From: Scylla paramamosain
Taxonomy: Eukaryota > Arthropoda > Malacostraca > Decapoda > Portunidae
Direction of reading: 5' to 3'
Assembly: GCF_035594125.1 (NCBI RefSeq)
Contig: NC_087166.1
Span: 21,340,266 to 21,404,265, forward strand
DNA length: 64,000 nt
Under the pieces are notes generated by a model. It ran no database searches, was not told the origin of the DNA, and saw only the letters and a program-made list of their open reading frames with translations. Below, in pieces: positions 1 to 11,399 of the stretch; positions within the stretch are counted from its first letter, which is position 1, and every line of letters begins with the position of its first letter. Made by a program: the position numbers and the translations under genes.

Positions 1-426
1 TATCATATTCTTACCATGGCCCTTAAAAGACTTCACAAGATATTTTGTTATGTGTTTTCCTCCGATACACAGGATTCACTTGAATTTCCTTGCCATATAT
101 TTTTTTTTAATCATCCAGAATTATCAAACAGCTTTATCATGTGTAGGTAACTAACAGAAATTTTATTCAAATTTATTTGATATACATCTATAAAACCTGA
201 TGTATAACTCAACTTTGTAATTAATAGAAGATAGGAAAATTTGTTTGGTGGTGTAGGTCTGTGATGATATGGATATGGTGATGTGTCTGTCTAAGGGAGT
301 GGTGGGGTTAGGTGGCCTGTCAGCTCATCTGTAACACCAAGGGACTCTTGTTGGAAAATTGTTGAGAGCAGTACCAGGTGTCTTGGGTATATATGGTGTG
401 TCAATGTAATTGGAGTATTTTATTAG
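1..426. other. No gene seen
   Basis: AT-rich sequence with no reading frame or repeat structure that I can support. It is the left flank of a 5'-truncated retrotransposon fragment. Confidence 0.5.
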
Positions 427-837
427 TACTTGTCTTCAACTTCTCTCATTGTTGCAATGTTGCATCTCTTGCTATCTTTTACTGCTATTTTCACACTAAC
501 TGGTCTTCTGATTTTGCTAACTGAATGCCTCCCCTCCTCCTGCATCCTTCATGCACAAGACTTACCACTCTCTCACCCATATCCTGTCCACCTCTCTAAT
601 GCAAGAGTTAACCAGTATTCTTAGTCACTCATTCCCTTTCTCTGGTAAACTCTGGAACTCCCTTTCTGCTTATGTATTTCCTCCTTCCAGTGACTTGAAC
701 TCTTTCAAGAGGGAGGTTTCAAGATACTTATCCCCCAATTTTTTACCATTTTTCTGTTTCTGTTTATGGACCAGCACCTCACTGGGCTTTTTTTTTTTTT
801 CCTTGGCCAGTGACCCTTCTACATAAAAAAAAAAAAT
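427..837 (+). mobile_element. Family A non-LTR retrotransposon, 3' fragment
   Basis: This is the C-terminal coding end and 3' UTR of family A. The conserved tail of the polyprotein is readable across two frames: a stretch around HPYPVHLSNARVNQYS, then LWNSL and LNSFKREVSRYLS. It is followed by the family's short 3' UTR with the CCTTGGCCAGTG motif and an A-run at about 824-837. No RT motif is present, so it is a heavily 5'-truncated copy, the usual outcome of abortive target-primed reverse transcription. Frameshifts separate the two readable parts, so it is not functional. It faces the next copy tail to tail. Confidence 0.85.
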
Positions 838-954
838 ATGTGGAGTATGGCCATCTTGTGCATGCCTAGTGTTTTGTTAGTGTGAACTAACACCAACTAC
901 CTTGGGGGAAATTTCCACTCATATCACACACAATATCAATGCATTAAAAATTCA

Positions 955-3279
955 ACAAAAAAAAAAAAAAAGACCCACTGAGATACCAGTCCCTGAATAG
1001 GGTCCAAAGTGCTAGTCAAAAATTGAGGGATAAGTGACTTGAAATCTCTCTCTTAAAGGAATTCAAGTCATAGAAAGGTGGAAATACAGAAGCAGGCAGG
1101 GAGTTCCAGAGTTTAGCAGAGAAAAGGATGAATGATTGAGAATATTGGTTAATTCTTGCATTAGAGAGGTGGACAGAATAGGAATGAGAGAAAGAAGAGT
1201 ATTGTGCAGTGAAGTTGTGGGAGGAAGAGAGGCATACAGTTAGTGAGATCAAAAGAGCAGTTAGCATGATAATAGCAGTAGAAGATAGCTAGAGATGCAA
1301 CATTTGCAGTGATGAGAAAGAAGCTAAAGACAATCAGTCAGAGAAGAGAGGAGTTGATGAGACAAAAACTTTTGATTCCACCCTGTCTAGAAGAGTGCTA
1401 TGAGTGGAACCCCTCCAGACATGTGAAGCATAGTCCATGCATGGACAGATAAGGCCCTTGTACAGAGTTAGCAGCTGGAAGGGTGAGAAAAACTGGCAGA
1501 GATGTCTCAGAATGCCTAACTTCATAGAAGCTGTTTTAGCTAGAGATGAGAAGTGAAGTTTCCAGTTTAGATTATAAGTAAAGGACAGACTGAGAAAGTT
1601 CAGTGTAGAAGAGGGGGACAGTTGAGTGTCTTTAAAGAAGAGGGGATAATTATCTGGAAGGTTGCATTGAGTTGATAGATGGGGGAATTGAGTTTTGAGG
1701 CATTGAACAATACCAAGTTTGCTCTTCCCCAGTCAGAAATTTTAAAGAGATCAGAAGTCAGGCATTCTGTGGCTTCCCTGTGTGAACTGTTTACTTCTTG
1801 AAAGGTTGGATATTTATGAAAAAATGTGGAAAAGTGCAGGGTGTTATTATCAGTGTAGGAGTGGATAGGACAAGAAGTTTGGTTTAGAAAATCATTGATG
1901 AATAATAGGAAGAGAGTGGGCAACAGGACAGAACCCTGAAGAACAACACTTAATAGATTTAGGAGAGCAGTGACTGTCTACCATAGCAGCAATAGAATGG
2001 TCAGAAAGGAAACTTGAGATGAAGTACAGAGAGAAGAATAAAAGATGTAGGAGGGTAGTTTGGAAATCAAAGCTTTGTAACAGACTCTTTCAAAAGCTTT
2101 TGATATATCTAATGCAACAACAAAAGTTTCACCAAAATCTCTAAAGGAGGATGACCAAGACTCAGTAAGGAAAGCCAAAAAATCACCAGTAGAGTGGCCT
2201 TGACAGAACCCATACTGGTGATCAGATAGAAGGTTATGAAGTGATAGATGTTTAAGAATCTTCCTGTTGAGGATAGATTAAAGAACTTTAGATAGACAGG
2301 AAATTAAAGCAATAGGACAGTAGTTTGAGGGATTAGAATGCTCACCCTTTTTAGGAACAGGCTGAATGTAGGCAAACTTCCAACAAGAAGGAAAGATAGA
2401 TGCTGACAAAAAGAGTTGAAAGAGTTTGATTAGGCAAGTTGCAGGCAAGGAGGTGCAATTTCTGAGAACTGCTGGGGGGGACCCCATCAAGTTCATAAGC
2501 CTTCCGAGGATTTAGGCCAGCGAGGGCATGGAAAACATCATTGTGAAGAATTTTAATAGGTAGCATGAAGTAGTCAGAGGGTGGAGGAGAGGGAGGAACA
2601 AGTCCTGAATCGTCCAAGGTAGAGTTTTTAGCAAAGATTTGAGCAAAGAGTTCACCTTTAGAGATAGATGTGATAGCAGTGGTGGTGTCTGCTTGAAATA
2701 AAGGAGGGAAAGAAGAAGAAGCAAAGTTATTGAGATATTTTTGGCCAGATGCCAGAAGTCATGAGGGGAGTTAGATCTTGAAAGATTTTGACACTTCCTA
2801 TTAATGAAGGAGTTTTTGGCTAGTTTGAGAACAGACTTGGCATGGTTCCAGGCAGAAATATAAAGCATATAAGATTCTGGTGATGGAGTGCTCAAGTACA
2901 TTTTGTGGCCTACCTCTCTATCATGTATAGCACAAGAACAGGCTGTGTTAAACTAAAGTTTGGAAGTTTAGGTCGAGAAAAAAAGTCAGGAATGTACACC
3001 CCTATCCTAAACACAATCACCTCTGTTATATGCTCAGCACACAGAGATGGGTCTCTGACACAGAAGCAGTAGTCATTCCAAGGAAAATTAGCAAAATACC
3101 TCCTCAGATCCTCCCAACTAGCAGAGGCAAAACATTAGAGGCACCTCCACTTGGTGGATCCTGAGGAAGGATTGGAGGAATAGGACAAGATAAAGAGATG
3201 AGATTGTGATCAGAGGAGCCTAGCGGAGAAGGTAGGGTAACAGCATAGGCAGAAGGATTGGAGGTTAAGAAAGTTATAT
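955..3279 (-). mobile_element. Family A non-LTR retrotransposon, long decayed copy
   Basis: Reading the minus strand from about 3279 to 955, the order is the end of an endonuclease domain, the linker, the RT and the C-terminal tail. Recognisable RT pieces are the LIKLFQLF...PVPKKG region (about 2340-2480), LDISKAF (about 2085-2110), a catalytic box reading YTDN at 1846-1857 instead of YADD, and the tail LWNSLPASVFPP near 1060-1120. Several frameshifts and stops break the frame. This copy keeps the segment at about 2345-2690, just before PVPKKG, that is deleted in the better copy at 15079-17823. Its 3' end lacks the CCTTGGCCAG part of the UTR. Confidence 0.85.
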
Positions 3280-3370
3280 TAACATGTTCAGTGTGGTATG
3301 ACCCACTGCTGGGTCATGGTGTACTATCCATTCCTGTGATATGACCCAGCAGTGGTTCATAACATGATTT
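3279..3370. repeat. Paired subterminal-type palindromes next to a TTAA
   Basis: Right at the edge of the family A copy is a TTAA (3279-3282). Two related palindromic words follow: ATGACCCACTGCTGGGTCAT (3299-3318), which is almost self-complementary, and ATGACCCAGCAGTGGTTCAT (3341-3360). A TTAA target with nearby palindromes is a layout seen at ends of piggyBac-type elements. I could not find the opposite end, so the assignment is tentative. Confidence 0.35.
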
Positions 3371-4539
3371 TAATATACTTTTTTGTTTTAAAGAATATGA
3401 ATAAAATTTGCATAATACTTATGTTACAAACACATTCTTAAGATGTCAAAGTAAACAGTTTCATAAATTTTATAATTTTATTCAAAATTCAAGTTACATA
3501 AATTTTGATCCAAACTTCATAATTATTTAATAATAAATGTTTTCGCCCTGCCTGCCTCGGTAGTAGTCGCCACCCAGATGCCAACAGACCAACAGTCCTG
3601 TTAAGACATTCTTGCCACTCTACCGGTTTCCTGTAGTTAAATTTGCTAAGTTAAGAAGAACTTAAAAGCTCAGAACGGCCAGCCATTGGCTTGGAACACC
3701 ATCATCACCACCCTGCTGCTACCTAACTCTTAGTCACATATTCCATAGCTAAGTTATTATGTATTTATAGTTATATTTAGTGATGCTTTCTGTAATTATG
3801 TGTTAGCTGGGAGACAATAGGGTGAGTAAAAACCTCATATTGTTTCCACATACCTTATCAAGAAAAGCCCAAGGCATGAGAGGTGCCAGGTGTTACATTG
3901 ACATGGTAATGATGTACCATGGAGTAATGGTTGTGGTGTAGTGGTTGTGAGGAATTAAGTTTAATGTGGATGATGAGTGAGGGGTGCAGCTGAGGTGGAG
4001 AGCTTGTGCAGTGGTGACTGTGAGATGTTCAGGTGATCATGGGAGTATGGAGATTATGTTTCTGTCTTAGTGTTACTTTAGTAAATACATGTTTGTTTAT
4101 AAGTACATGTTGTTTGAGTGTGCTCCTCAAGTGTGGCAGGCAGCAGTGTGTGATTGATAAATGAACAATGAGAGTTGGGAAGTGATCTGGAGACAGGGAG
4201 AAAACATCAAATATAATTTTCCTTCTTCTGTGTGATATTAATGCTGTCTTGGTGAGGCGACTGAGTTAATAAGATTTACTGTTTGGGTCTCTAGCTTCAT
4301 TAGTTGAAGACGTTGAGGCAGACTTTGGAAACAGTGCTACAGTTCCTTGGGCTTGTGACAGTTTGTAAAAATACACAGGTAGGGACTACATCAATGAAAC
4401 ATATTTGTTTGTTTTGTGCAGTAGTGACTATTTAGGTTGAAGGCAAGAGCATGCAATGATGACTAAGCATTGACAGTCACGTTGGTGACACTTTAGGGAG
4501 GATGGAACAAGAGGCCACATCAGAATATTCATCCTTATT
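3371..4539. other. No gene seen
   Basis: About 1.2 kb of mixed AT-rich sequence without a convincing coding frame on either strand and without a repeat I recognise elsewhere in the window. Confidence 0.5.
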
Positions 4540-5300
4540 TTATTTCCTATTAGATATTAAATAAAGTGTAAATATATGTATGTAAGTTTTTTCCATACTT
4601 AAACAAGACCATAGGGGAATCAGGGTTTTTAAAGGGGTGCACCACTGTAGGATGTTTTGGAATTTTTTAGGTAGGTGGAATGTTGAATGCTTCCACAGTA
4701 ATCTTTTGTGGGGTGCCTTGTCAGATGCCTTCTTAAATCCAAACATATATGGTCTGCTCATCCTTCCCTTTCTTGTATAACATTAATTACTCGTAAGTAG
4801 AAACAATAGGTCTACTTCTGAATCCAAAATGACATGTAGTGAAAGAATTTATCTCTTCTACAAACTTAATCAACCTATCTTTCATTATTATTATGTTTTT
4901 TTTTTCTCTCTCTCTCTATGACACTTTAAATCAACCTATCTTTCATTATTATTATGTTTTTTTTTTCTCTCTCTCTCTCTCTATGACACTTGTTATCATT
5001 ACTGGTCTACAATTTAAAGGCTCTTCCCTGTACCTTCCTTAAAGAAATTTCATTGATATCATGTGTCTTCTCTGTGAACTTATTGCTGCATTCCTTAATA
5101 ATCCAATCAGACATCCCTACTATTCCAGGAACTTTCCTCACATCTAGATTTTCTATTATTTCCTTCAGTTCCTCTGTACCTTTGTTCACCTCATCCAGTG
5201 ATGTTTCAGTTCCACCCATATCTCTCTCTAAGTAGCTTTCTTCCATAAAGGCTATTTGAAACGATTTATTCATTATTTTTGCTTGTACAGCTTGATGTAA
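4540..5300 (-). mobile_element. Family C non-LTR retrotransposon, RT fragment
   Basis: Minus-strand pieces match the family C polyprotein. The stretch ELKEIIENLDVRKVPGI...GMSDWIIKECSNKF (5273-5007) corresponds to the region just before the RT, and FGFKKASDKAPHKRLLWKHS (4761-4690) corresponds to the family's VYLDLKKAFDKVPHRKLLWK motif. The frame is broken between them by a low-complexity tandem duplication (4868-4991). Neither the endonuclease nor the catalytic FADD box is seen, so this is a dead internal fragment. Confidence 0.7.
4868..4991. repeat. 61-bp tandem duplication with T and TC runs
   Basis: Two adjacent copies (4868-4928 and 4929-4991) of a unit that begins AATCAACCTATCTTTCATT and ends in a T-run, a TC-run and ATGACACTT. 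They differ mainly in the length of the TC run. The duplication interrupts the family C RT fragment. Confidence 0.9.
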
Positions 5301-5419
5301 GGTAAGTTAAGTCTGGCCTCTTCACTTCCTTGTGCATTGGTATATTTGCTCTTTTACAGTCTTGAAGAACCTTAATTCAGGGAGGTTACAATAGTAATCT
5401 GCAAGGTGGTCACTGCATC

Positions 5420-5951
5420 TTTGTATGGAGTATACTTCACATGTCTGGGGGGGTTCCACTCATACTGCTCTTCTAGACAGGGTGGAATCAAAAGCTTTTC
5501 GTCTCATCAACTCCTCTCCTCTAACTGACTGTCTTCAGCCTCTCTCTCACCGCCGCAATGTTGTATATCTAGCTGTCTTCTACTGCTATTTTTATGCTAA
5601 CTGCTCTTCTGATCTTGCTAACTGCATGCCTCCCCTCCTTCCGCGGCCTCGCTGCACAAGACTTTCTTCTTTCTCTCACCCCTATTCTGTCCACCTCTCT
5701 AACGCAAGAGTTAACCAGTATTCTCAATCATTCATCCCTTTCTCTGGTAAACTCTGGAACTCCCTGCCTGCTTCTGTATTTCCACCTTCCTATGACTTGA
5801 ATTCCTTCAAGAGGGAGGTTTCAAGACACTTATCCACCAATTTTTGACCACTGCCTTGACCCTTTTAAGGGACTGGCATTTCAGTGGGCATTTTTTTTAT
5901 TGATTTTTGTTGCCCTTGGCCAGTGTCCTTCTTACATAAAAGAAAAAAAAT
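5420..5951 (+). mobile_element. Family A non-LTR retrotransposon, 3' fragment with open C-terminus
   Basis: A 140-residue frame (5425-5847) gives the conserved C-terminal domain of family A: YTSHVWGGSTHTALLDRVES, then CMPPLLPRPRCTRLSSFSHP, and it ends in SRHLSTNF. The stop is followed by the family 3' UTR (CCCTTGGCCAGTGTCC) and an A-rich tail to about 5951. The open frame and close match to the copies at 15079 and 42440 suggest a fairly recent, 5'-truncated insertion. There is no RT core, so it cannot move itself. Confidence 0.9.
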
Positions 5952-6110
5952 AATATCCATCCCAATATTCCATCTTTGTCTGGAACATCTGCAGCCCAAA
6001 CTCCTAGGAAAAACTGAAACATGAATTAATGTCATGAAGTTTTACAGTTTCTGTATTTTGTGGAGAAAGCTGTGCTACTTTCTTCTGACTTTTAAACATA
6101 TTTTCTTTAA

Positions 6111-7350
6111 CTTAAACACTTAAACACTTAAACACTTTATTATAGCCTAGGTTTATACATTTCATTATTGGATAGGTATACATTATTGGCCAGCCTATAT
6201 ATAAGCTTGATGCTTTTCAGGCAAATGAAAAATTTAAAAGTACATTACTTAAAGTAAACACAATAGACAACTTAAAATCGAAAAATCTATCATGAAGATA
6301 AATAAAAACATAATATGATAAAGTTTATACAGAATAATATATATCTATATTGTTATAAAGTTGAGTATGAAGATGGATGGGATGACACATAGGGTTAGGT
6401 GATATAAATTGATACATATATGAGACTGAAATCATATAGATGTGTTTAAAAATAAAGTACAGGAAAGATGATAAAGTTTTGTAGGGTTAGTTTTGTAAGA
6501 TCAGGGGGAAAGTAATATAAGGTATGAGTGTAGGAAGTGACTGATTAGTATGCATCCAGAAAATTACTCTTTAGTGTGCTTTTGAATTTGTGAATAGAGT
6601 GGACATTTTTGTATTGCGAGGGTAGTGAATTCCATATTGAGGGGCCTAGGTAGGAAGTCGAGTGGCAGAAGATACTAAGGCGATGGGTGGGTAGACAAAG
6701 GCGTTGTCTTTGTCGTGTTGTGTATTCATGTGGTGGAAGAGAGACATTAATTTGTTTTTTGTACATAGATGTTGCAATGGAAAGTTTTGTTATGTCTTCG
6801 AGTTTTAGAATTTTCATGCCTTTAAAGAGTGGAGCTGTGTGTTCAAGATATGAACTTTTTGTGATAATCCATATTATTTTTTTATGAATGAGGTTTATGC
6901 AATTTAGGTGTGTAGCTTGAGTGTTAGCCCATATTGGATTACAATATTGTAGTTGTGGGTATATGTGGGCATAGTACATTGTTCTAAGGATCTCGGTAGG
7001 CATAAAATCCCTTATTTTATAGAGCATGGTAGTACAACGTGACAGTTTCTGGGAAATGTTAGTTGTGTGAAATTTAAATGTAAGGTTTTCATCATAGGTT
7101 ACTCCTAAGAATTTAAGTTTACTAGTTCTAGCTATTTGACTGTTTCTTATTATTAATTCTGGCAAGTTGTTATCATTCTTGTTGGAGAATAGCATGAAGT
7201 AGGTTTTATCGCTGTTTATGGTAAGTCGGTTACTCAAACACCATTCATTTAATTTGTTAAGGTCTGCATTAGCAGAGTGGAATAAGGTATCATTAGTATG
7301 GCCAGTGAAATAGAGGGTCATGTCATCAGCAAAAAGAATGGTATCTGCAT
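6111..7350 (-). mobile_element. Family E non-LTR retrotransposon, 5'-truncated, with octamer tail
   Basis: Only one copy of this family is visible. Coding sequence starts inside the RT palm domain near 7350 with the catalytic FADD box at 7322-7333 (context HADTILFADDMTLYF). It continues through LNEWCLSNRLTINSDKT and LKFLGVTYDENLTF to a C-terminal end LGPSIWNSLPSQYKN. About 430 bp of 3' UTR follow. The element appears to finish in a short tandem tail, CTTAAACA repeated about 3.5 times at 6111-6137 (plus-strand reading). Short repeat tails are typical of CR1/L2-like non-LTR elements. The endonuclease and N-terminal RT are missing. Confidence 0.8.
6545..7321 (-). pseudogene. Reverse transcriptase C-terminal half (family E)
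   Basis: Open frame of 258 codons beginning at a Met just after the FADD active site. The true frame extends at least 25 bases further upstream, so the Met is not the biological start. The frame holds the RT thumb-like region (IRNSQIARTSKLKFLGVTYD) and the typical C-terminal domain ending NSLPSQ...FKSTLKSNFLDAY. It would have been part of an endonuclease-RT polyprotein that copies its own RNA at a nicked target. Upstream motifs are absent. The remaining frame has no internal stop, so the copy may be younger than the neighbouring family C debris. Confidence 0.8.
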
Positions 7351-7354
7351 GGTC

Positions 7355-7984
7355 AAATGTTTGTCTTATACTCTTTCAAATATCCATTGTCCCTTTGTCC
7401 TTGCAATTTTTTCTATATTTCTAGTCCATTCCCTTACCAATATCAGAAATCTGTTATCATGTATTCCTTTATCTTTTATTTTCTCCCTTCCAAAACTCAA
7501 ATATCAGATTTTCTTGAGTTTTCATTTCTTTCTACTACTCAGCCATATCCCACTGTATGGCTGTAATTTTTATTTCTTCTTTTATAATTAGGTCTCTTTC
7601 TTTTTTGCTTCTCCAAGTTTTAGTTCTTCCATTTCTATAAGTCTATACAGGTGTTAGGTTTTTGTAACAACACAACACAACAAAATTATTTTCTGATTAT
7701 TTTCTATATCTCTTTCTTCCTTATGCTCCTCAACATCAGATTGCAATTCTGATTTGATCATTATGAAGATTATTTTCTATATCTCTTTCTTCTTTATGCT
7801 CCTCAACATCAGATACACATTTCTTGTTTATATTGTTGTCTATTGACAGATTATCCTGTATCTTTATTCCTTGATCCTTTTTATTCACTCCTAATATAAT
7901 ATCCTAATTTATATATCCATATAGGTCTGTCTGCCCTTCCCAAATGCCATCACAGTGAAATTTATTTGCACTAAATTTATGTGT
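7355..7984. repeat. Dispersed repeat with internal 73-bp-period duplication
   Basis: The segment around 7447-7590 is clearly similar to 9565-9720: shared words include CTCCCTTCCAAAACTCAAAT and AGCCATATCCCACTGTAT. Within it, a unit beginning GATTATTTTCTATATCTC occurs at 7695-7741 and again at 7768-7814. I cannot assign the repeat to a named element. A minus-strand acidic reading frame is suggestive of a decayed retroelement ORF1, but this is weak. Confidence 0.6.
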
Positions 7985-8486
7985 GCGTGTATTTACCTAG
8001 TTTTATCATACAGGATCTAAGCTGAAGCTCATTTGTCCTGTCTCCATATCTGCAGCCATCCAATTTCTCTTTAAATTTGCTCACACCAGCAGCTCTAACC
8101 ACTTCCTCATTTAAACTATTTCAGATCAATACTTCAGTATGGGAAACTATATTTCTTGATGTCAATGAGACATTTACTTTTCTTAAACTTTTTTCTGTGT
8201 CCTCTTGTACATCTTGTTCTCTCATTCATATGCATCTCCAAACTTTGTCTGTCTATCTTTTCATATGGTTTATTAATTTGTACATTGTTATTAAGTCTTC
8301 CCTTTCTCTTCTCCTAGTTTTATTAGACTCATTTCTTCCAGTCACTCTTCATAAGTCTTTTCCTTCAATTATGGCACCATCTTCATTGTATTCCTCTATA
8401 TTCTTTCCAGTTTCCTCTTATTCTTCTTCCTTTGTGAAGACCATCTGACTACAGTGTAGTCTACCTTGGGACATATCATGGTTGTA

Positions 8487-8564
<78 letters not shown>

Positions 8565-8640
8565 TTTATTTATTTATTTATTTTTTCATCATATCCATGT
8601 CCATGTAGGTAAAAGCCACTCAAATGTTACTTAACATATC
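7985..8640 (-). mobile_element. Family C non-LTR retrotransposon, 3' end split by an ATT array
   Basis: The plus-strand left edge GTGTATTTACCTAGTT is the family C 3' terminus. Reading leftward on the minus strand one finds degraded C-terminal motifs such as a form of RPRLEYAAVVW (as PKVDYTVVRWS near 8440) and KLERI. The RT part resumes right of the microsatellite (8590-8615, resembling FTHMDEEM). Several stops are present. The trinucleotide array at 8487-8585 sits between these two coding pieces. Confidence 0.7.
8487..8585. repeat. (ATT)n microsatellite
   Basis: About 100 bp of nearly uninterrupted ATT/TTA repeats ending in TTTA variants. It lies inside a family C fragment. Confidence 0.95.
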
Positions 8641-9195
8641 CTATATGTGAAGCCAAAAATCCCACTTATATAGTTCTCTGTTATGTGTGTGTGTGCACAC
8701 CTATAGAAATCATTCAAGCCCTTGACATCCTTTATTTCTCCTTCACAGAATGTCCGGATGTGACTTATGGACTTGGCCTTGGTAATATTCACAACACCCA
8801 AATTCAGAATGAGGTGTGGCTGTTGTGCCCCCATTTGTCTTTATCTGCCCCATATTTAGAACAGTGCAAGAAAACTCATGTGCCAGGAACATCCTATCTT
8901 CCTCTTCTTCCTCAACATGCTCAGTTGAGTTCACAAGTACTGCCTTTACAGTGGTGCTTTTAACAAGATTTAGTTAGTTTTTTTTTTTTTTTTCAGTAAT
9001 GTTCAATTTCTTCTAGATTTCTGCAGTAGTTCTTTCGTGCTCTCAGTATTATGTTTCTTTAAATAATTTTTATCAGTGTTTGTGCTTTGTTAATATAATT
9101 GTTATAATTCAATATACATATTTTTTCTTTGAGAAATTTCTTATCATCATCATTTGTTGTCCTTAATTTCCCATAAGTGGCTGAACAGCAAATGA

Positions 9196-10039
<844 letters not shown>

Positions 10040-10042
10040 AAT

Positions 10043-10130
10043 TAAAAACAGGAAATTGATAAAACAAAAAATTTCCTGTAATTAAAAACAGGAAATTAAT
10101 AAAAAAAAAATTCCTGTTTTTTATTTAAGT
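10043..10130. repeat. Short inverted/direct repeat cluster
   Basis: The word AAAAACAGGAAATT occurs twice in direct orientation (about 10045-10058 and 10084-10097). Its complement (AATTTCCTGT and AATTCCTGTTTTT) occurs twice in between and after, so the stretch can fold into alternative hairpins. No element assigned. Confidence 0.7.
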
Positions 10131-10374
10131 AAAAAGGTACAGAGCTCCATGCCAGCAGCAGAATAAATTCCAGGGCTCCAGCTGGGTGGGGTGGTTTCTC
10201 TCAATTGGCAGCTTTTCCTTCACTGAACTTTCTTTCCTCACCTCTGGCAGTCGTCATGGCTACAGAGGTGGAGGCTCAATTTGCTCCATGTAGTGCTTCA
10301 TCTGTGTGAATTACCCACCACCAAGTACAATTAGGCTTACACTTTTATACAGTAATAACCAAATTCACACACAC

Positions 10375-11208
10375 CAACTTGCACCAATCATGTTTGTGGT
10401 TTATATAAATGATACTACAGTGTGTGAATAGCTACAAGAACTTCTTTGTGGATAATGCCAAGTTGCTGAAAAAAAAGTTGAGAATGCGGATGATTGTGGA
10501 GTGTTACAAGAGCTGAACAAAATATCAGTGGAGTCATAGAATTTGGAAAGAGTGCAAGGAGAGTTAACAGAAATTATGTGTTGAATGGTGAAAGGTTGAG
10601 TGGAACAGAAGAAGAAAAGAGGGGTTACAATGACTGGGAATTTGACACCAGAGAAACAGCAAAATTAGAGGAGAAACCTATAACTATATGGATAAAGAGA
10701 TGATCAGGAAGATGACTATATCACTGATTAGACCTAGACCGGAATGTACAGTGGTAGTGTGGTTACCCTGCATGAAAAGTATGTAAGGAAGTTGGACAGA
10801 GTTCAGAGAGCAGCAATAAAGATGACACCAAATATCAGGGACTTGACATATGAAGAGAGATTGGAAAGGTTATATCTACCAATGTTGGAAAGAAGGAGAG
10901 AAAGGGGAGACCTGATTGCATCATATAAAGCATATGAGGGAGTGGAGAAGGTGGACCAGAGTGACTTAATGGCTTGGGATACACGTGATACTAGAGGACA
11001 TGGAAAGAGACTGAAGAAGAGTGCTTGTAGAAGAGGCGTCAAAAGTATAGTTTCCCGTATAGAAGTACTGACGTATGAAACAGTATGAATGAGGAGATAG
11101 TAGATACAAAAAAGTATACATGGATTCAAGGCTAAGTTGGATACTAAAAGGTATGGAGATGGGACAGCATGAGCATAGCTCTTTTCCCATAAAGCACAAC
11201 TAGGTAAA
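10375..11208 (+). mobile_element. Family C non-LTR retrotransposon, 3' half
   Basis: The copy starts in the RT palm (FVVYINDT near 10390). The catalytic box reads FVDN (10445-10456) where the family has F(A/V)DD. It continues through NYVLNGERLSG and the C-terminal block KLDRVQRAAIKMTPNIRDLT, YEERLERLYLPMLERRRERGD, and ends in GCACAACTAGGTAAATA at 11208, the family's 3' terminus. Frames shift between 10700 and 10740. The 5' part is missing, so it is dead. Confidence 0.85.
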
Positions 11209-11399
11209 TATACAGCTGATTGGATGCGTCAGCAAAAGCTCCAAGAATTTATCTAGGTTTGGTTGTACAGAAGAGCTAAGCTTAGAGTCCTGTCTCCATG
11301 ATAGGGACTTGTGCAAGGTGTGGACGCAGGAGAAAGTGAAGTGTAAATCAGGGAGTGGCCAAAAGGGTGAAATCAGAGTGTGGTGCTGAGGTAAACATT

